From contig DATHDP010000071.1 in the NCBI GenBank assembly GCA_035318985.1, forward strand, positions 1-24,886: a stretch of 24,886 bases of DNA, given 5' to 3'. Positions 8,211 to 16,610 of this stretch are shown here, one piece after another. The notes under the pieces are model-generated. The model was given only the letters and a program-made list of their open reading frames with translations, ran no database searches and was not told the origin of the DNA. This DNA is from VBAS01 sp035318985. Lineage in GTDB: Bacteria > Bacteroidota > Bacteroidia > Chitinophagales > Chitinophagaceae. The translations under genes were made by a program, and so were the position numbers. Each line of letters begins with the position of its first letter. Position 1 is the first letter of the stretch.

Positions 8211-8858
8211 TTATAATTTTTTCAGTTGTGCAATAGTTGCTTTCGGATCTTGTGAACTAAATACTGTATTACCTGCTACAAGAACATCGGCTCCAGCAGC
8301 GACGATAGTTCCTGCATTTTCCAAAGTAACACCTCCATCGATCTCTATTAATACATTCAAACCTTTTTCATCTATCATCTTACGCAGTGTCTTTATCTTT
8401 TTCAAAGTATTATGAATGAATTTTTGCCCGCCAAAACCCGGATTCACACTCATCATGCAAACAAGATCGATATCAGCAAGAACATCTTGTAAACTTTCAA
8501 TTGGTGTATGCGGGTTGATGGCAACCCCGGCCTTCATGCCCAATGCTTTTATTTGTTGAATATTTCTGTGCAAATGCGGACATGCTTCAATGTGTACGGA
8601 AAGAAGGTCTGCTCCTGCATTCTTAAATTGCTCTGCATATTTTCCCGGCTCTTCGATCATCAAATGAACATCGCAAACTTTTGTCGTTGCTTTCCTGAAA
8701 AATGAAACGACCATTGGTCCAAAACTAATGTTTGGAACAAAACGACCATCCATTACATCTAAATGATACCAGTCAGCCTGGCTTTCATTCAGCATTTTAC
8801 AATCAGCATCAAGATTCAGGAAATTTGCAGAGAGAAGAGAAGGAGCAATAATGGGCAT
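8211..8858 (-). CDS. rpe: Ribulose-phosphate 3-epimerase
   Basis: A 215-residue TIM-barrel enzyme interconverting ribulose 5-phosphate and xylulose 5-phosphate in the pentose phosphate pathway. Catalytic and metal-binding residues are in place: H32 and D34 in YHLDVMDG, H65 in DVHLMI, and D174 in IEIDGGV. The phosphate-binding and loop motifs SVNPGFGGQ (137-145) and VAGNTVF near the C terminus are intact. Length and the start MPIIAPSLLSANF are typical of the family. It is the first gene of an apparent operon with the methyltransferase and TonB receptor downstream. Confidence 0.97.
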   Translation of the reverse strand: MPIIAPSLLSANFLNLDADCKMLNESQADWYHLDVMDGRFVPNISFGPMVVSFFRKATTKVCDVHLMIEEPGKYAEQFKNAGADLLSVHIEACPHLHRNIQQIKALGMKAGVAINPHTPIESLQDVLADIDLVCMMSVNPGFGGQKFIHNTLKKIKTLRKMIDEKGLNVLIEIDGGVTLENAGTIVAAGADVLVAGNTVFSSQDPKATIAQLKKL

Positions 8859-8879
8859 CTACTAATTATTTTTATTTGC

Positions 8880-8893
8880 GCCTGCCGGCAGGC
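8880..8893. repeat. GC-rich palindrome GCCTGCCGGCAGGC
   Basis: A perfect 14-nt palindrome followed by another AGGC, in an otherwise AT-rich 81-bp gap. It is downstream of the TPR lipoprotein gene and 22 bp upstream of the rpe start. It could terminate the lipoprotein transcript; a T-run is not obvious. The CCTGCCGGCAGG motif is, from memory, a frequent intergenic repeat in many bacteria. Confidence 0.55.
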
Positions 8894-8939
8894 AGGCTGC
8901 AAGATACAACGCATGAAATTATTTATTAGTAAATATTAA

Positions 8940-9755
8940 TTATTTAATTCTATCCGCAGCTTCTTTTGCTTCCGTCAGCGTTTTATCAAATGCATAGGCC
9001 CGCTGGTAACTGATCTTAGCTTCTTCTTTTTGGCCCAAAGCTTCCTGGCATTTTCCTTTCCAATAATGAGCATCAGCAAAAGTGTTGGAAACATTTATTG
9101 CGATGTCGTATACATCCATCGCTTCTTTGAATTTTGATTGCTTATAAAGTATGTTTCCTTTTTCCATATAAGCATCTAAAAAAGTATAATCTTTCTTTAT
9201 ACAAGAGTTGAACATTTCAAGAGCTTTACTGTAATCGTTAATATTATAATAATAAACACCTTTTAAATAATCAGGATTAGGGTCTTTTTTACCTTCATCA
9301 TTTTTATTCATCGAGTCGCAAAATGCGATCGTTTTTGGGTTCTTCGTTTCCGCATAGAGATTTGCCAGTTGTAAACCAGCTTCGGTTAATTCGCCGGGAA
9401 TAATAAAAAACTCAAGTGTTTTAATTGCATTGGCAGTATCACCTGCGAGCACCAATAATTCTGATCTTTTAAATAAGTAATCAAAATAAACTTTCGTTTG
9501 AGCGGAATCTCCCATCGCGATATTCATAGAATCCAACACATTGACGGCTTCTTTATATCTTCCTGCTTCCTGTAAAGTGAGAACAAGATTATATTTAAGT
9601 AGTGTGTCCGTAGGATATTTTTTTAATGAATCACGATAAGACTGGAGCAACTGTTGCAAACTATCATGCGTCTGTTGTTCACTAGTGACATGGGTACTAT
9701 TATTACAGGCAAATAATATTGTTAAGAGAACCAGAATGGCTAAAAGATTTTTCAT
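8940..9755 (-). CDS. TPR-repeat lipoprotein
   Basis: A 271-residue protein with a lipoprotein signal peptide: residues 1-16 are hydrophobic and the lipobox is ILFAC, giving lipidated C17. The mature part is mostly tetratricopeptide repeats, best seen at about residues 60-85 (YNLVLTLQEAGRYKEAVNVL) and in three consecutive C-terminal repeats at about 165-265. It probably sits on the periplasmic side of a membrane as a protein-binding scaffold; the partner is unknown. It is divergent from the beta-propeller gene across a 78-bp gap and separated from rpe by a GC-rich palindrome, so it is probably a single-gene transcript. Confidence 0.85.
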   Translation of the reverse strand: MKNLLAILVLLTILFACNNSTHVTSEQQTHDSLQQLLQSYRDSLKKYPTDTLLKYNLVLTLQEAGRYKEAVNVLDSMNIAMGDSAQTKVYFDYLFKRSELLVLAGDTANAIKTLEFFIIPGELTEAGLQLANLYAETKNPKTIAFCDSMNKNDEGKKDPNPDYLKGVYYYNINDYSKALEMFNSCIKKDYTFLDAYMEKGNILYKQSKFKEAMDVYDIAINVSNTFADAHYWKGKCQEALGQKEEAKISYQRAYAFDKTLTEAKEAADRIK

Positions 9756-9788
9756 AAAACATTTGGGTGATATGACAAAAGTCTGACA

Positions 9789-9816
9789 TTTGCCGGGGTT
9801 TCCGAAAATAGTTTTG
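9789..9816 (+). promoter_or_regulatory. Probable promoter of the beta-propeller gene
   Basis: The -7 element TAGTTTTG (9809-9816) fits TAnnTTTG, with TTTG at 9789-9792 as a possible -33 element. The 16-bp spacing is a little short for the Bacteroidota consensus. Transcription would start about 10 bp before the ATG at 9834. Confidence 0.4.
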
Positions 9817-9833
9817 CTAAAATTTTTTAACTG

Positions 9834-10958
9834 ATGAATTATATGAAATTATTGACTGCAGGTTTTTTTATGGGATTGGTTTTTTTATTCTGTCTCTCAT
9901 TTACAAGTAAGAAAGCAACGAATCAGTTTGCTACATCCGACCTAAAACATAAAATAGACACTTTGCAATATCCAAGTGAAACACATTTGCAAAATGTTCA
10001 GCAGCTCACTTTTGGTGGTGATAATGCCGAAGCATATTTCAGTTTTGATAACAAATGGATAATTTTCCAACGTACACAGCCCAAAGATGGATTGATGTGC
10101 GACCAGATCTTTGTTGGTAAAGTTCCAAAACAAGGTGAAGCATTTACATATAAAATGGTAAGTACCGGAAAAGGCAGAACAACCTGTGGAGCTTTTTTAA
10201 AAGATGGCAAACATATCATTTATGCATCTACACATTTAGGCGCTGATACATGTCCTCCTGTTCCTGATAGGAAAAAATATGGTAATAAATATATATGGCC
10301 TTTGTATGATAGCTATGATATTTTTATGGCAGACCTGGATGGTAAAATTGTAAAGCAATTAACGCATAGCAAAGGATATGATGCGGAAGCAACTATTTCT
10401 CCGGACGGAAAAAAGATGTTGTACACAAGCGACAAAGACGGCGATATAGATCTGTATATGATGGATCTGCAAACTGGCAAAGAAAAAAGGATCACTAATA
10501 CACTTGGTTACGATGGAGGCTCATGGTTTAGTCCTAATGGAAAAAAAATAATTTGGAGAGCAAGCCGCCCGAAAACAGAAGCAGAAGTAAAGGAGTATAA
10601 AGATCTTCTTGCTGAAAATTTAGTGGCGCCAACAAATATGGAAGTGTATGTTGCTAACGTAGATGGCAGCGATGTAAAACAAGTAACAAAATTCGGGCAA
10701 GCCAATTGGGCGCCTTATTATATGCCTGATAACAAACGAATAATTTTTGCCAGTAATCATGAATACAAAAGAGGGTTCCCTTTTAACTTATACACGATCA
10801 ATGATGACGGAACAGATCTGAAAAAGATAAGTCATGATAATGGTTTTGATGCTTTCCCAATGTTCAGTCCCGATGGTAAAAAATTAATTTTCTGCAGTAA
10901 CAGAAACAACGGCGGCACAAGAGATACCAATGTTTTTATTGCTGATTGGGCAGAATAG
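9834..10958 (+). CDS. Exported PD40/TolB-like beta-propeller protein
   Basis: A 374-residue protein with an N-terminal signal sequence or anchor (about residues 4-24). It contains repeated PD40-type blades recognisable by SPDGKK-like loops: SFDNKWIIF, DGKHIIYAS, SPDGKKMLYTSDKDGDIDLY, SPNGKKIIW, MPDNKRIIFAS and SPDGKKLIFCSN. These form a six-bladed propeller like the C-terminal domain of TolB. It lacks the TolB N-terminal domain and is not next to other tol-pal genes, so it is better described as a periplasmic propeller, probably for protein or ligand binding. A second in-frame ATG at 9843 is an equally plausible start. The small membrane protein gene follows on the same strand after 66 bp and may be cotranscribed. 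Confidence 0.85.
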   Translation: MNYMKLLTAGFFMGLVFLFCLSFTSKKATNQFATSDLKHKIDTLQYPSETHLQNVQQLTFGGDNAEAYFSFDNKWIIFQRTQPKDGLMCDQIFVGKVPKQGEAFTYKMVSTGKGRTTCGAFLKDGKHIIYASTHLGADTCPPVPDRKKYGNKYIWPLYDSYDIFMADLDGKIVKQLTHSKGYDAEATISPDGKKMLYTSDKDGDIDLYMMDLQTGKEKRITNTLGYDGGSWFSPNGKKIIWRASRPKTEAEVKEYKDLLAENLVAPTNMEVYVANVDGSDVKQVTKFGQANWAPYYMPDNKRIIFASNHEYKRGFPFNLYTINDDGTDLKKISHDNGFDAFPMFSPDGKKLIFCSNRNNGGTRDTNVFIADWAE

Positions 10959-11024
10959 TTGATTTGATATTTGAGGTTGGTTAGAAACATTTACCTTCGA
11001 ATCTCAAACCAAAACTCCAACTAT

Positions 11025-11462
11025 ATGTATAAAGGACTGCTTGACCTCCACAATGTTCTTCGTTGGGCAATATTGATTTTATTATTAGTAGCACTTATAC
11101 AAGCTTTTGGAAAAAGTGCCGGGCTCAGAAAATCAAGTTTATGGTTATTGATCTGTGCACATATTACTTTACTTGTCGGTTTATACCAGTGGTTTGCCGG
11201 TAACCTGGGATTAAAACTGATACAGAATGCCGGGTTTAGTGTAGTGATGAAAGATTCTGCATCCCGTTTTTGGGCAATTGAACATATTACAGGAATGCTG
11301 ATCGCAATTATTTTAATAACTATTGCAAGAGGTAAAGCAAAAGTTTTAAATTATAAAGCAGCCGCGTGGTTGTATTTAATTGCGCTTATAATAATATTAG
11401 CAACAGTTCCATGGCCATTTAGAGAAGGAATTGGAAGGCCTTGGCTCCCGGGAATGCATTAG
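11025..11462 (+). CDS. Small four-helix membrane protein (cytochrome b-like)
   Basis: A 145-residue integral membrane protein with four predicted helices at about residues 13-28, 39-57, 83-99 and 111-128. Conserved-looking histidines lie in or near the helices: H9 in LDLHNVLRW, H46 in AHITLLVGLYQW and H87 in IEHITGMLIA. Related Bacteroidota proteins are, as I recall, often annotated cytochrome B; whether this one binds haem is not shown. The frame is open upstream to an ATG at 10971, but that extension is charged and not family-like, so I chose the ATG at 11025, which begins MYKGLLDLHNVLRW. It follows the beta-propeller gene on the same strand. Its stop is one base from the stop of the convergent aminotransferase gene. 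Confidence 0.8.
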   Translation: MYKGLLDLHNVLRWAILILLLVALIQAFGKSAGLRKSSLWLLICAHITLLVGLYQWFAGNLGLKLIQNAGFSVVMKDSASRFWAIEHITGMLIAIILITIARGKAKVLNYKAAAWLYLIALIIILATVPWPFREGIGRPWLPGMH

Positions 11463-11463
11463 T

Positions 11464-12573
11464 TCAGGCAATTTCTTTTAATACAGTACAGAAAGTTTTC
11501 ATTTCATCAATTGTTCCCATACTTACACGGCACCATTTGCCGCCGAAATGATTCCTGAATTGAACAAAGATATTTTTCTCTTCCATTCGTTTGGTAAAAT
11601 CACCTGTGATCTTGTCAATATTGAATAGGATAAAATTGGTGTGTGAAGGAATATATTCCAATGAAAGTTGTTTAAAACAATCATAACACATTTGTCTTGC
11701 TAATGCAGCTTTCTCACGACAATCTTTTACAAATTCCTGATCTTTTAAAGCAGCGGATGCAGCAGCTGCGGTTACCATACTCACATTGGCATTGGGCCAT
11801 GCTTGAAGGCTGGCGAGCCTTTTTATTGTTTCAGGATGAGCAATAGCATAACCTATTCTGGCACCAGCAAGTCCGTAAATTTTTGAAAACGTTTTTGCGA
11901 CTATGACTTTTGGAACTTTTATAGCATACTGAGCTAATGATGGGATATCAGGATATTCTGTATAAGCTTCGTCAATTAAAACATGACCGGATCTATTATT
12001 ATTTATAAAATCTTCCAATTTTTTCGGTTCTACAAAAGTACCTGTGGGATTATTTGGATTACAGATGTAGAACAATTGTGCATTGAATTTACTTTGGTAG
12101 GAAGAAAATTTATCCAAATCATATTTGCGTTCTTTATTCAACGGTATTTGTATAAAGTCATAACCAATAACTTCAGCTTGGGTATGCCAAATCTTGTAAG
12201 AAGGTTCTGCTGTCATAATATACCCTCTTCTATTTCCACTACTAGTTGCAAGTAAAACCAAACCTATTATTTCTGATGAACCGGCACCCATCAGAATATT
12301 CTCTTTTTCGACTCCATTGAATTCTGCAAGCTGTTGTCTTAATGCATGGACGGCGTCATCAGGATAACGATTAGAATTTCCAACTGCTTCGGTCATTGCT
12401 TTTCTTGCAGCATTAGAAGGGCCGTAAGGATTTTCATTTCCATTCAATAAAATGATCCCTTCCGCCCTGTATCTTTCTTTTTCAGTAGCAAAAATTGCAG
12501 GTGCTAAGCTTACTCCTGCCAATGCAGCAGTAGTGTTTCTTAACCATTGACGGCGGGATGAATTGTTGGACAT
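11464..12573 (-). CDS. Tat-exported PLP-dependent aminotransferase (HisC-like), copy A
   Basis: A 369-residue fold-type I aminotransferase resembling histidinol-phosphate/aromatic aminotransferases. PLP-site residues are N174 in NPNNPTG, D201 in DEAYTEYP, Schiff-base K231 in TFSKIYGLAGARIGY, R239, and the substrate-carboxylate arginine R349 in CRVSMGT. Y126 probably stacks on the cofactor. The N terminus is not the usual cytoplasmic start: SRRQWLRN (residues 6-13) and a hydrophobic, alanine-rich stretch ending PAIFATEK form a twin-arginine signal. Export of a folded, cofactor-loaded enzyme fits the Tat route. The substrate is unknown; there is no histidine-biosynthesis neighbour. It lies 32 bp downstream of a paralogue with the same layout, so the two are probably one operon. 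Confidence 0.9.
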   Translation of the reverse strand: MSNNSSRRQWLRNTTAALAGVSLAPAIFATEKERYRAEGIILLNGNENPYGPSNAARKAMTEAVGNSNRYPDDAVHALRQQLAEFNGVEKENILMGAGSSEIIGLVLLATSSGNRRGYIMTAEPSYKIWHTQAEVIGYDFIQIPLNKERKYDLDKFSSYQSKFNAQLFYICNPNNPTGTFVEPKKLEDFINNNRSGHVLIDEAYTEYPDIPSLAQYAIKVPKVIVAKTFSKIYGLAGARIGYAIAHPETIKRLASLQAWPNANVSMVTAAAASAALKDQEFVKDCREKAALARQMCYDCFKQLSLEYIPSHTNFILFNIDKITGDFTKRMEEKNIFVQFRNHFGGKWCRVSMGTIDEMKTFCTVLKEIA

Positions 12574-12605
12574 AGAAAAGAAATATGTAAAAGTTATATC
12601 AGATA

Positions 12606-13754
12606 TTAACGCGAAGCCATATTGTTTTTGGGATCTCCAATAACCTGGATAAATTGTTTCATTTCATCTATCGTTCCTATACTTACCCGTGCCCATTGGC
12701 CATCACTGTATTTGTTTGACCGCATTATTATTTTATGTTTATCAAGCATATCAGCCGAATATTCGCCGGGATAATTTTTTACGGGGTAAAAAATAAAGTT
12801 GGTGTAAGAAGGAATGAACTGGATCCCCATTTTTTTCATTTCATCCATTGTATATTTTCGGGCAGCTTCATTTTTTTGTTTACATGTTGCTTTATGTTCT
12901 TCATCAGTTAAACTGGTCATTGCTGCATTCAAACTGAGTACGCTCACTGCTAATTGGGAGCTTTGAAAATAATCGGGTTGCAGTTTTTTTATTAAGGTCG
13001 GGTGTCCTAAAATAAAACCTATTCTTAATCCTGCCATCGCATGTATCTTGGAAAAAGTTTTAATTACAAGGATGTTTGGATTTTTTTCTATCAACCCGAT
13101 CATTGATTGGCTGTTTGAGTTTTCTAAAAAATCATTATAAGCTTCATCGATCAGTACAACTGTTTTTTTAGAGGCTTCTTCACAAAATCTTTTTAATTCC
13201 TCTGCTTTTACAATTGTAGCAGACGGATTTGCCGGGTTGCAGATATATACTAATTGTGTTTCGTTATTGATAGCTTTCATCATGGCCGGCAGATCATGCA
13301 CTTTTTCTTTTGTAAGCGGTATTTCTATCACTTTGGTGCCGATCTTTTTTGCTGTGTTTGGCAGTACTCCAAATGTTATATCTGCCGTAACAATATTTCC
13401 TTTATTGAAATGACGTGCCAGCATAGCCAAGCCTTCTCCTGATCCTGCTGTTATTAATACCTGGTCTTCGGACACTTTATAATAGTCACCTAGTGTTTTT
13501 TTTGTTGATTGTAAAGAAGCAATATTAAAGGGATAGCGGTTTGTCTCACCCATCATATCAAGAATAGCTTGTTTTGCTTTTGCAGAAATGCCATAAGGAT
13601 TTTCATTAGAACCTAAATTGATCAGTCCGTTTTCGATACCAGCTATTCTTTTAAGACCTTCTTCATTTCCCATTGATCTAAAAGAAATACCTAATCCTAA
13701 AAAAGCAAGTGATGATTGCTGTAACCACTGACGGCGTGATGAGTGAGTTGACAT
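12606..13754 (-). CDS. Tat-exported PLP-dependent aminotransferase (HisC-like), copy B
   Basis: A 382-residue paralogue of the adjacent downstream gene and the first gene of the pair. It carries the same type of twin-arginine signal, SSRRQWLQQ at residues 5-13, then a short hydrophobic segment. Catalytic positions are kept: N173, D203 in DEAYNDF, Schiff-base K236 in TFSKIHAMAGLRIGF, R244 and R356 in ARVSIGT. The conserved NPxNPTG motif is altered to NPANPSA, and the cofactor-stacking aromatic appears to be F128. The two copies share architecture but are well diverged, indicating an old duplication and possibly different substrates. The frame starts with ATG at 13754, directly followed by the Tat motif. 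Confidence 0.9.
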   Translation of the reverse strand: MSTHSSRRQWLQQSSLAFLGLGISFRSMGNEEGLKRIAGIENGLINLGSNENPYGISAKAKQAILDMMGETNRYPFNIASLQSTKKTLGDYYKVSEDQVLITAGSGEGLAMLARHFNKGNIVTADITFGVLPNTAKKIGTKVIEIPLTKEKVHDLPAMMKAINNETQLVYICNPANPSATIVKAEELKRFCEEASKKTVVLIDEAYNDFLENSNSQSMIGLIEKNPNILVIKTFSKIHAMAGLRIGFILGHPTLIKKLQPDYFQSSQLAVSVLSLNAAMTSLTDEEHKATCKQKNEAARKYTMDEMKKMGIQFIPSYTNFIFYPVKNYPGEYSADMLDKHKIIMRSNKYSDGQWARVSIGTIDEMKQFIQVIGDPKNNMASR

Positions 13755-14040
13755 ACTCAGAAAGTTTTAGTAACCGAAAAGCTACATCAATTTTTACAGA
13801 GGAAAAAGAAATTTTATTCCAATGAAAACACTTTCATCTATACATTCTTTATTGAAAAAACAATTCACCTCGCACTGTAAATGTCATAGTTGTATCCTTT
13901 TTGAATAAGCAGGTTGATAACTTGCTGGATTTAATATCAGATAAATTCCGTTATGGCAACAATTTTGCGGGTCATATAGTCCAATTATTTTTTGGAAAAC
14001 AGTTGTTGAAACTTATTATTTACTTTTAAAATTGTTTATT

Positions 14041-14511
14041 ATGGCAAAAACTTCATATATCCCAAAAGGATATCACAACGTGACTCCATCATTGTCATTT
14101 AAAGGAGCAAATGCAGCCATCATTTGGTATAAAAATGTCTTTGGTGCAAAAGAAAAGATGAGATTGGATGGGCCTGACGGAAAGGTCATGCATGCAGAGC
14201 TTATTATTGGTGATTCATTAATTTTCGTGGCTGAGGAAAACCCGCAGATGAAAAATAAAACACCTCAATCAACCAGTGGTAATTCTATAAACCTGCATGT
14301 GTATGTGGAAAATATAGATGATACAATTAAAAAAGCAGTGCAGAATGGCGCAACGCTTATAATGCCAGTTGAAGATATGTTTTATGGTGACAGGGTAGGT
14401 CGTGTTGATGATCCGTTTGGATATGCCTGGGTATTGGCAACCCATGTTAAAGACGTTTCCGATACGGAAGTGCGACGCAAAGCAGAAGAAATGGCACAAG
14501 AGAATGCCTGA
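14041..14511 (+). CDS. VOC-superfamily (glyoxalase/PhnB-like) protein
   Basis: A 156-residue cytoplasmic protein with two beta-alpha-beta-beta-beta modules of the vicinal-oxygen-chelate fold. Module one covers about residues 10-70 (VTPSLSFKGANAAIIWYKNV, then HAELIIGDSLIFVAEE). Module two covers about 85-135 (NLHVYVENIDDTIKKA, then GDRVGRVDDPFGYAWVLATH). This arrangement resembles PhnB-like proteins and small VOC enzymes of unknown substrate. H51 and the ends of modules one and two are candidate metal ligands. I prefer ATG 14041 (MAKTSYIPKGYHNVTP) over ATG 14032 because it matches the usual family start. Its TGA abuts the stop codon of the convergent phosphoesterase gene. Confidence 0.87.
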   Translation: MAKTSYIPKGYHNVTPSLSFKGANAAIIWYKNVFGAKEKMRLDGPDGKVMHAELIIGDSLIFVAEENPQMKNKTPQSTSGNSINLHVYVENIDDTIKKAVQNGATLIMPVEDMFYGDRVGRVDDPFGYAWVLATHVKDVSDTEVRRKAEEMAQENA

Positions 14512-15006
14512 TCATTTTTTTCCTAATTCAATTACTTCACAATTCTTAATATCAGAACCATCGATCGCAAAGCGAATGATGGTTCTGACTTTATGCCAAC
14601 CTTGTTTACCTGCAGCACCCGGATTTATATGCAGGCAATTTATTTTATCGTCAAAGATCACCTTTAAGATATGTGAATGTCCACTGATGAATAGTTGTGG
14701 TTTATGAAGTGATAATTCTTTTCTTGTCTCGGGATTATAATTAGGCGGTGAGCCGCCGATATGCCGCATCATCACTTTTACTTGTTCACAATTAAAAACA
14801 AGCTGTTCCGGAAATTCATGCCTTATTTCCGGTTCATCAATATTTCCATAAACTCCTTTTACTATTTTGCTTCTTTCTTTTAATCCTATCGCTACATCAG
14901 CTCCAAAGTCACCAGCATGCCATACTTCATCACAATCTTTGAAATGTTCAAAAACTCTTTCGTCAAGAAAGCCGTGTGTATCTGATAATAGTCCAATTCT
15001 TGTCAA
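14512..15006 (-). CDS. YfcE/MJ0936-type metallophosphoesterase
   Basis: A 164-residue calcineurin-like phosphoesterase of the small YfcE/MJ0936 family. Metal-binding motifs are in order: D9 and H11 in SDTHG, D33 in AGDFG, N55 in GNID, H82 in MRHIGG, and H110 and H112 in SGHSH. Family members hydrolyse phosphodiesters in a di-metal site; the physiological substrate is generally unknown. Length is typical, there is no signal peptide, and the protein should be cytoplasmic. It converges on the VOC gene: the two stop codons sit back to back in the hexamer TGATCA. Confidence 0.93.
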   Translation of the reverse strand: MTRIGLLSDTHGFLDERVFEHFKDCDEVWHAGDFGADVAIGLKERSKIVKGVYGNIDEPEIRHEFPEQLVFNCEQVKVMMRHIGGSPPNYNPETRKELSLHKPQLFISGHSHILKVIFDDKINCLHINPGAAGKQGWHKVRTIIRFAIDGSDIKNCEVIELGKK

Positions 15007-15130
15007 GCTAAAATGTTTTACATTTGAGATAGCAAATTACGGTAAATGCCATATCACAGAAACTTCACTTATTGGATCGATAAAAGAAAATGGAAATATT
15101 ATTTCCTGATGGTATCACTTGAGTTATTTA

Positions 15131-15226
15131 GAAAGTCCGCAAGTCGGTAAGTCCGGAGTCAGAAAGAATTTTTCTTTTAAAACAAATGTGCTTTCGGTCT
15201 TTACTGACTTTCCGTCTTTCTGACTT
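15131..15226. repeat. Imperfect inverted repeat, AAGTCCG/AGTCAG type, copy 1
   Basis: The left part (about 15131-15165) repeats AAGTC-like units: GAAAGTCCGCAAGTCGG then TAAGTCCGGAGTCAGAAAG. The right part (about 15191-15226) is its imperfect reverse complement: CTTTCGGTCTTTACTGACTT then TCCGTCTTTCTGACTT. The same units recur at 21501-21582 between rpmJ and rpsM. It occupies the gap upstream of the homogentisate dioxygenase gene, whose ATG follows 25 bp later, so it would be part of that leader if transcribed. Confidence 0.65.
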
Positions 15227-15251
15227 AATTTCAACTTTCAATTTAAAGATC

Positions 15252-16409
15252 ATGTCCCATTATTATAAACTCGGAAGCATTCCTCATAAACGCCATACAC
15301 AATTTCGCAAGCCTGATGGAAAATTGTATAGCGAACAATTATTTTCTACGGAAGGATTCAGCGATGATTATTCATTGCTTTATCATTGCCATCCGCCGAC
15401 ACAAATAATAAAAACAGAACCACAGGTAGATGTAAGTCCGCAAGTGGCTGAAGAAAAAATGCTGAAGCATCGTTGCTTTGAAGGATTTCATGTAAAACCC
15501 GGAGGAGAATTTTTAGAAAGCCGTGTGCCGGTGCTGGTGAATAATGATTGTCATATTGTATTGGCAGCTCCGCAAAGCGGAACCAAAGATTATTTTTATA
15601 AGAATACCGATGCTGATGAAATGATATTTGTGCATGAAGGCAGCGGCACGGTACATTCTCAATATGGAGAATTGCCATTTGGTTATGGTGATTATATTAT
15701 TTTGCCGCGGGGAACGATCTATCAAATTGAATTCAATGATGACAAGAATCGTTTATTCATCGTTGAATCATTTACGCCATTGCGGTTCCCTAAAAAATAC
15801 ATGAGTCGCTTTGGGCAATTGATGGAGCACTCGCCTTATTGCGAAAGAGATATTCGTCCTCCACAGGATCTGAAAACGTACGATCTGAAAGGTGATTACC
15901 TGATAAAAGCAAAGAAGCGTGGAATGATGTATGGTTTGCATTATGGTACACATCCTTTTGATGTTATCGGTTGGGATGGTTGTTGTTATCCTTATATTTT
16001 TTCCATTCATGATTTTGAACCAATAACTGGTCGGGTGCATCAGCCGCCGCCAGTTCATCAAACTTTCGAGACGAATGCATTTGTTGTTTGCTCGTTTGTG
16101 CCGCGGTTATACGATTATCATCCGCAGGCAATTCCTGCGCCGTATAATCATAGCAATATTGATAGCGATGAAGTGATCTATTATGTGGATGGTGATTTTA
16201 TGAGTCGTAAGAATGTGACAAGAGGAATGATCACATTACATCCGGCAGGTATTCCGCATGGCCCGCATCCGGGAGCGGTTGAAAAAAGTATTGGTGCAAA
16301 AGAAACAAAGGAACTAGCGGTGATGGTTGATACTTTTCGTCCATTGATGTTGACCAAACAGGCACTCGATATTGAGAATACAAATTATATTATGTCCTGG
16401 GCAGAATAG
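15252..16409 (+). CDS. hmgA: Homogentisate 1,2-dioxygenase
   Basis: A 385-residue cytoplasmic Fe(II) ring-cleaving dioxygenase converting homogentisate to maleylacetoacetate in tyrosine/phenylalanine catabolism. It has the two-cupin layout of the family. The probable iron ligands are H300 and E307 in YNHSNIDSDEVIYY and H336 in IPHGPHPG, with the flanking RGMITLHPAG. The N-terminal YYKLGSIPHKRHTQF is family-typical and supports ATG 15252 rather than an upstream ATG at 15186 that would read through the inverted repeat. Other pathway genes (hydroxyphenylpyruvate dioxygenase, fumarylacetoacetase) are not adjacent. The leader contains an imperfect inverted repeat. Confidence 0.95.
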   Translation: MSHYYKLGSIPHKRHTQFRKPDGKLYSEQLFSTEGFSDDYSLLYHCHPPTQIIKTEPQVDVSPQVAEEKMLKHRCFEGFHVKPGGEFLESRVPVLVNNDCHIVLAAPQSGTKDYFYKNTDADEMIFVHEGSGTVHSQYGELPFGYGDYIILPRGTIYQIEFNDDKNRLFIVESFTPLRFPKKYMSRFGQLMEHSPYCERDIRPPQDLKTYDLKGDYLIKAKKRGMMYGLHYGTHPFDVIGWDGCCYPYIFSIHDFEPITGRVHQPPPVHQTFETNAFVVCSFVPRLYDYHPQAIPAPYNHSNIDSDEVIYYVDGDFMSRKNVTRGMITLHPAGIPHGPHPGAVEKSIGAKETKELAVMVDTFRPLMLTKQALDIENTNYIMSWAE

Positions 16410-16449
16410 AGATCTAATAGTAAAGGAGACAAAGAGATTTTTTATTTAA

Positions 16450-16514
16450 CCAGCTTTTGTTCCCTGATTGAACTATTGTTGCGACGCTCCTTTCGGGGTT
16501 CTGTAATTCTAATC
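16450..16514 (+). repeat. Diverged copy 3 of the ~63-nt dispersed repeat
   Basis: Starts CCAGCTTTTGT and contains TTGTTGCGACGCTCC and TTCTGTAATTCTAATC. The ends match copies 1 and 2, while the middle is rearranged or degenerate. It lies between the homogentisate dioxygenase and PepSY-protein genes. Confidence 0.5.
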
Positions 16515-16610
16515 ATCGTTATAGTACTGAGTTCACCTGAAATCGTAAATGAATTTCCTTAATTCGTTAAAGGGATTATGATTTTCACCCTCTTTTTGCA
16601 ACAAAAAAAT

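Noticed and set aside
9834..10958. Calling the beta-propeller protein TolB
   Set aside because: It lacks the TolB N-terminal domain and there are no tolQ, tolR, tolA or pal neighbours.
11464..13754. Annotating the aminotransferases as hisC
   Set aside because: Similarity to HisC is at fold and motif level only. Export signals, tandem duplication and lack of other his genes argue against histidine biosynthesis.
13822..13908. 28-codon frame upstream of the VOC gene (MKTLSSIHSLLKKQF...)
   Set aside because: No recognisable signal, motif or conserved context; AT-rich spacer produces such frames by chance.
14041..16409. VOC-fold protein, aminotransferases and hmgA as a tyrosine-degradation cluster
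   Set aside because: The VOC protein has only about 156 residues with PhnB-like features, far shorter than hydroxyphenylpyruvate dioxygenase. The aminotransferases are Tat-exported and on the other strand. A functional cluster is not supported.
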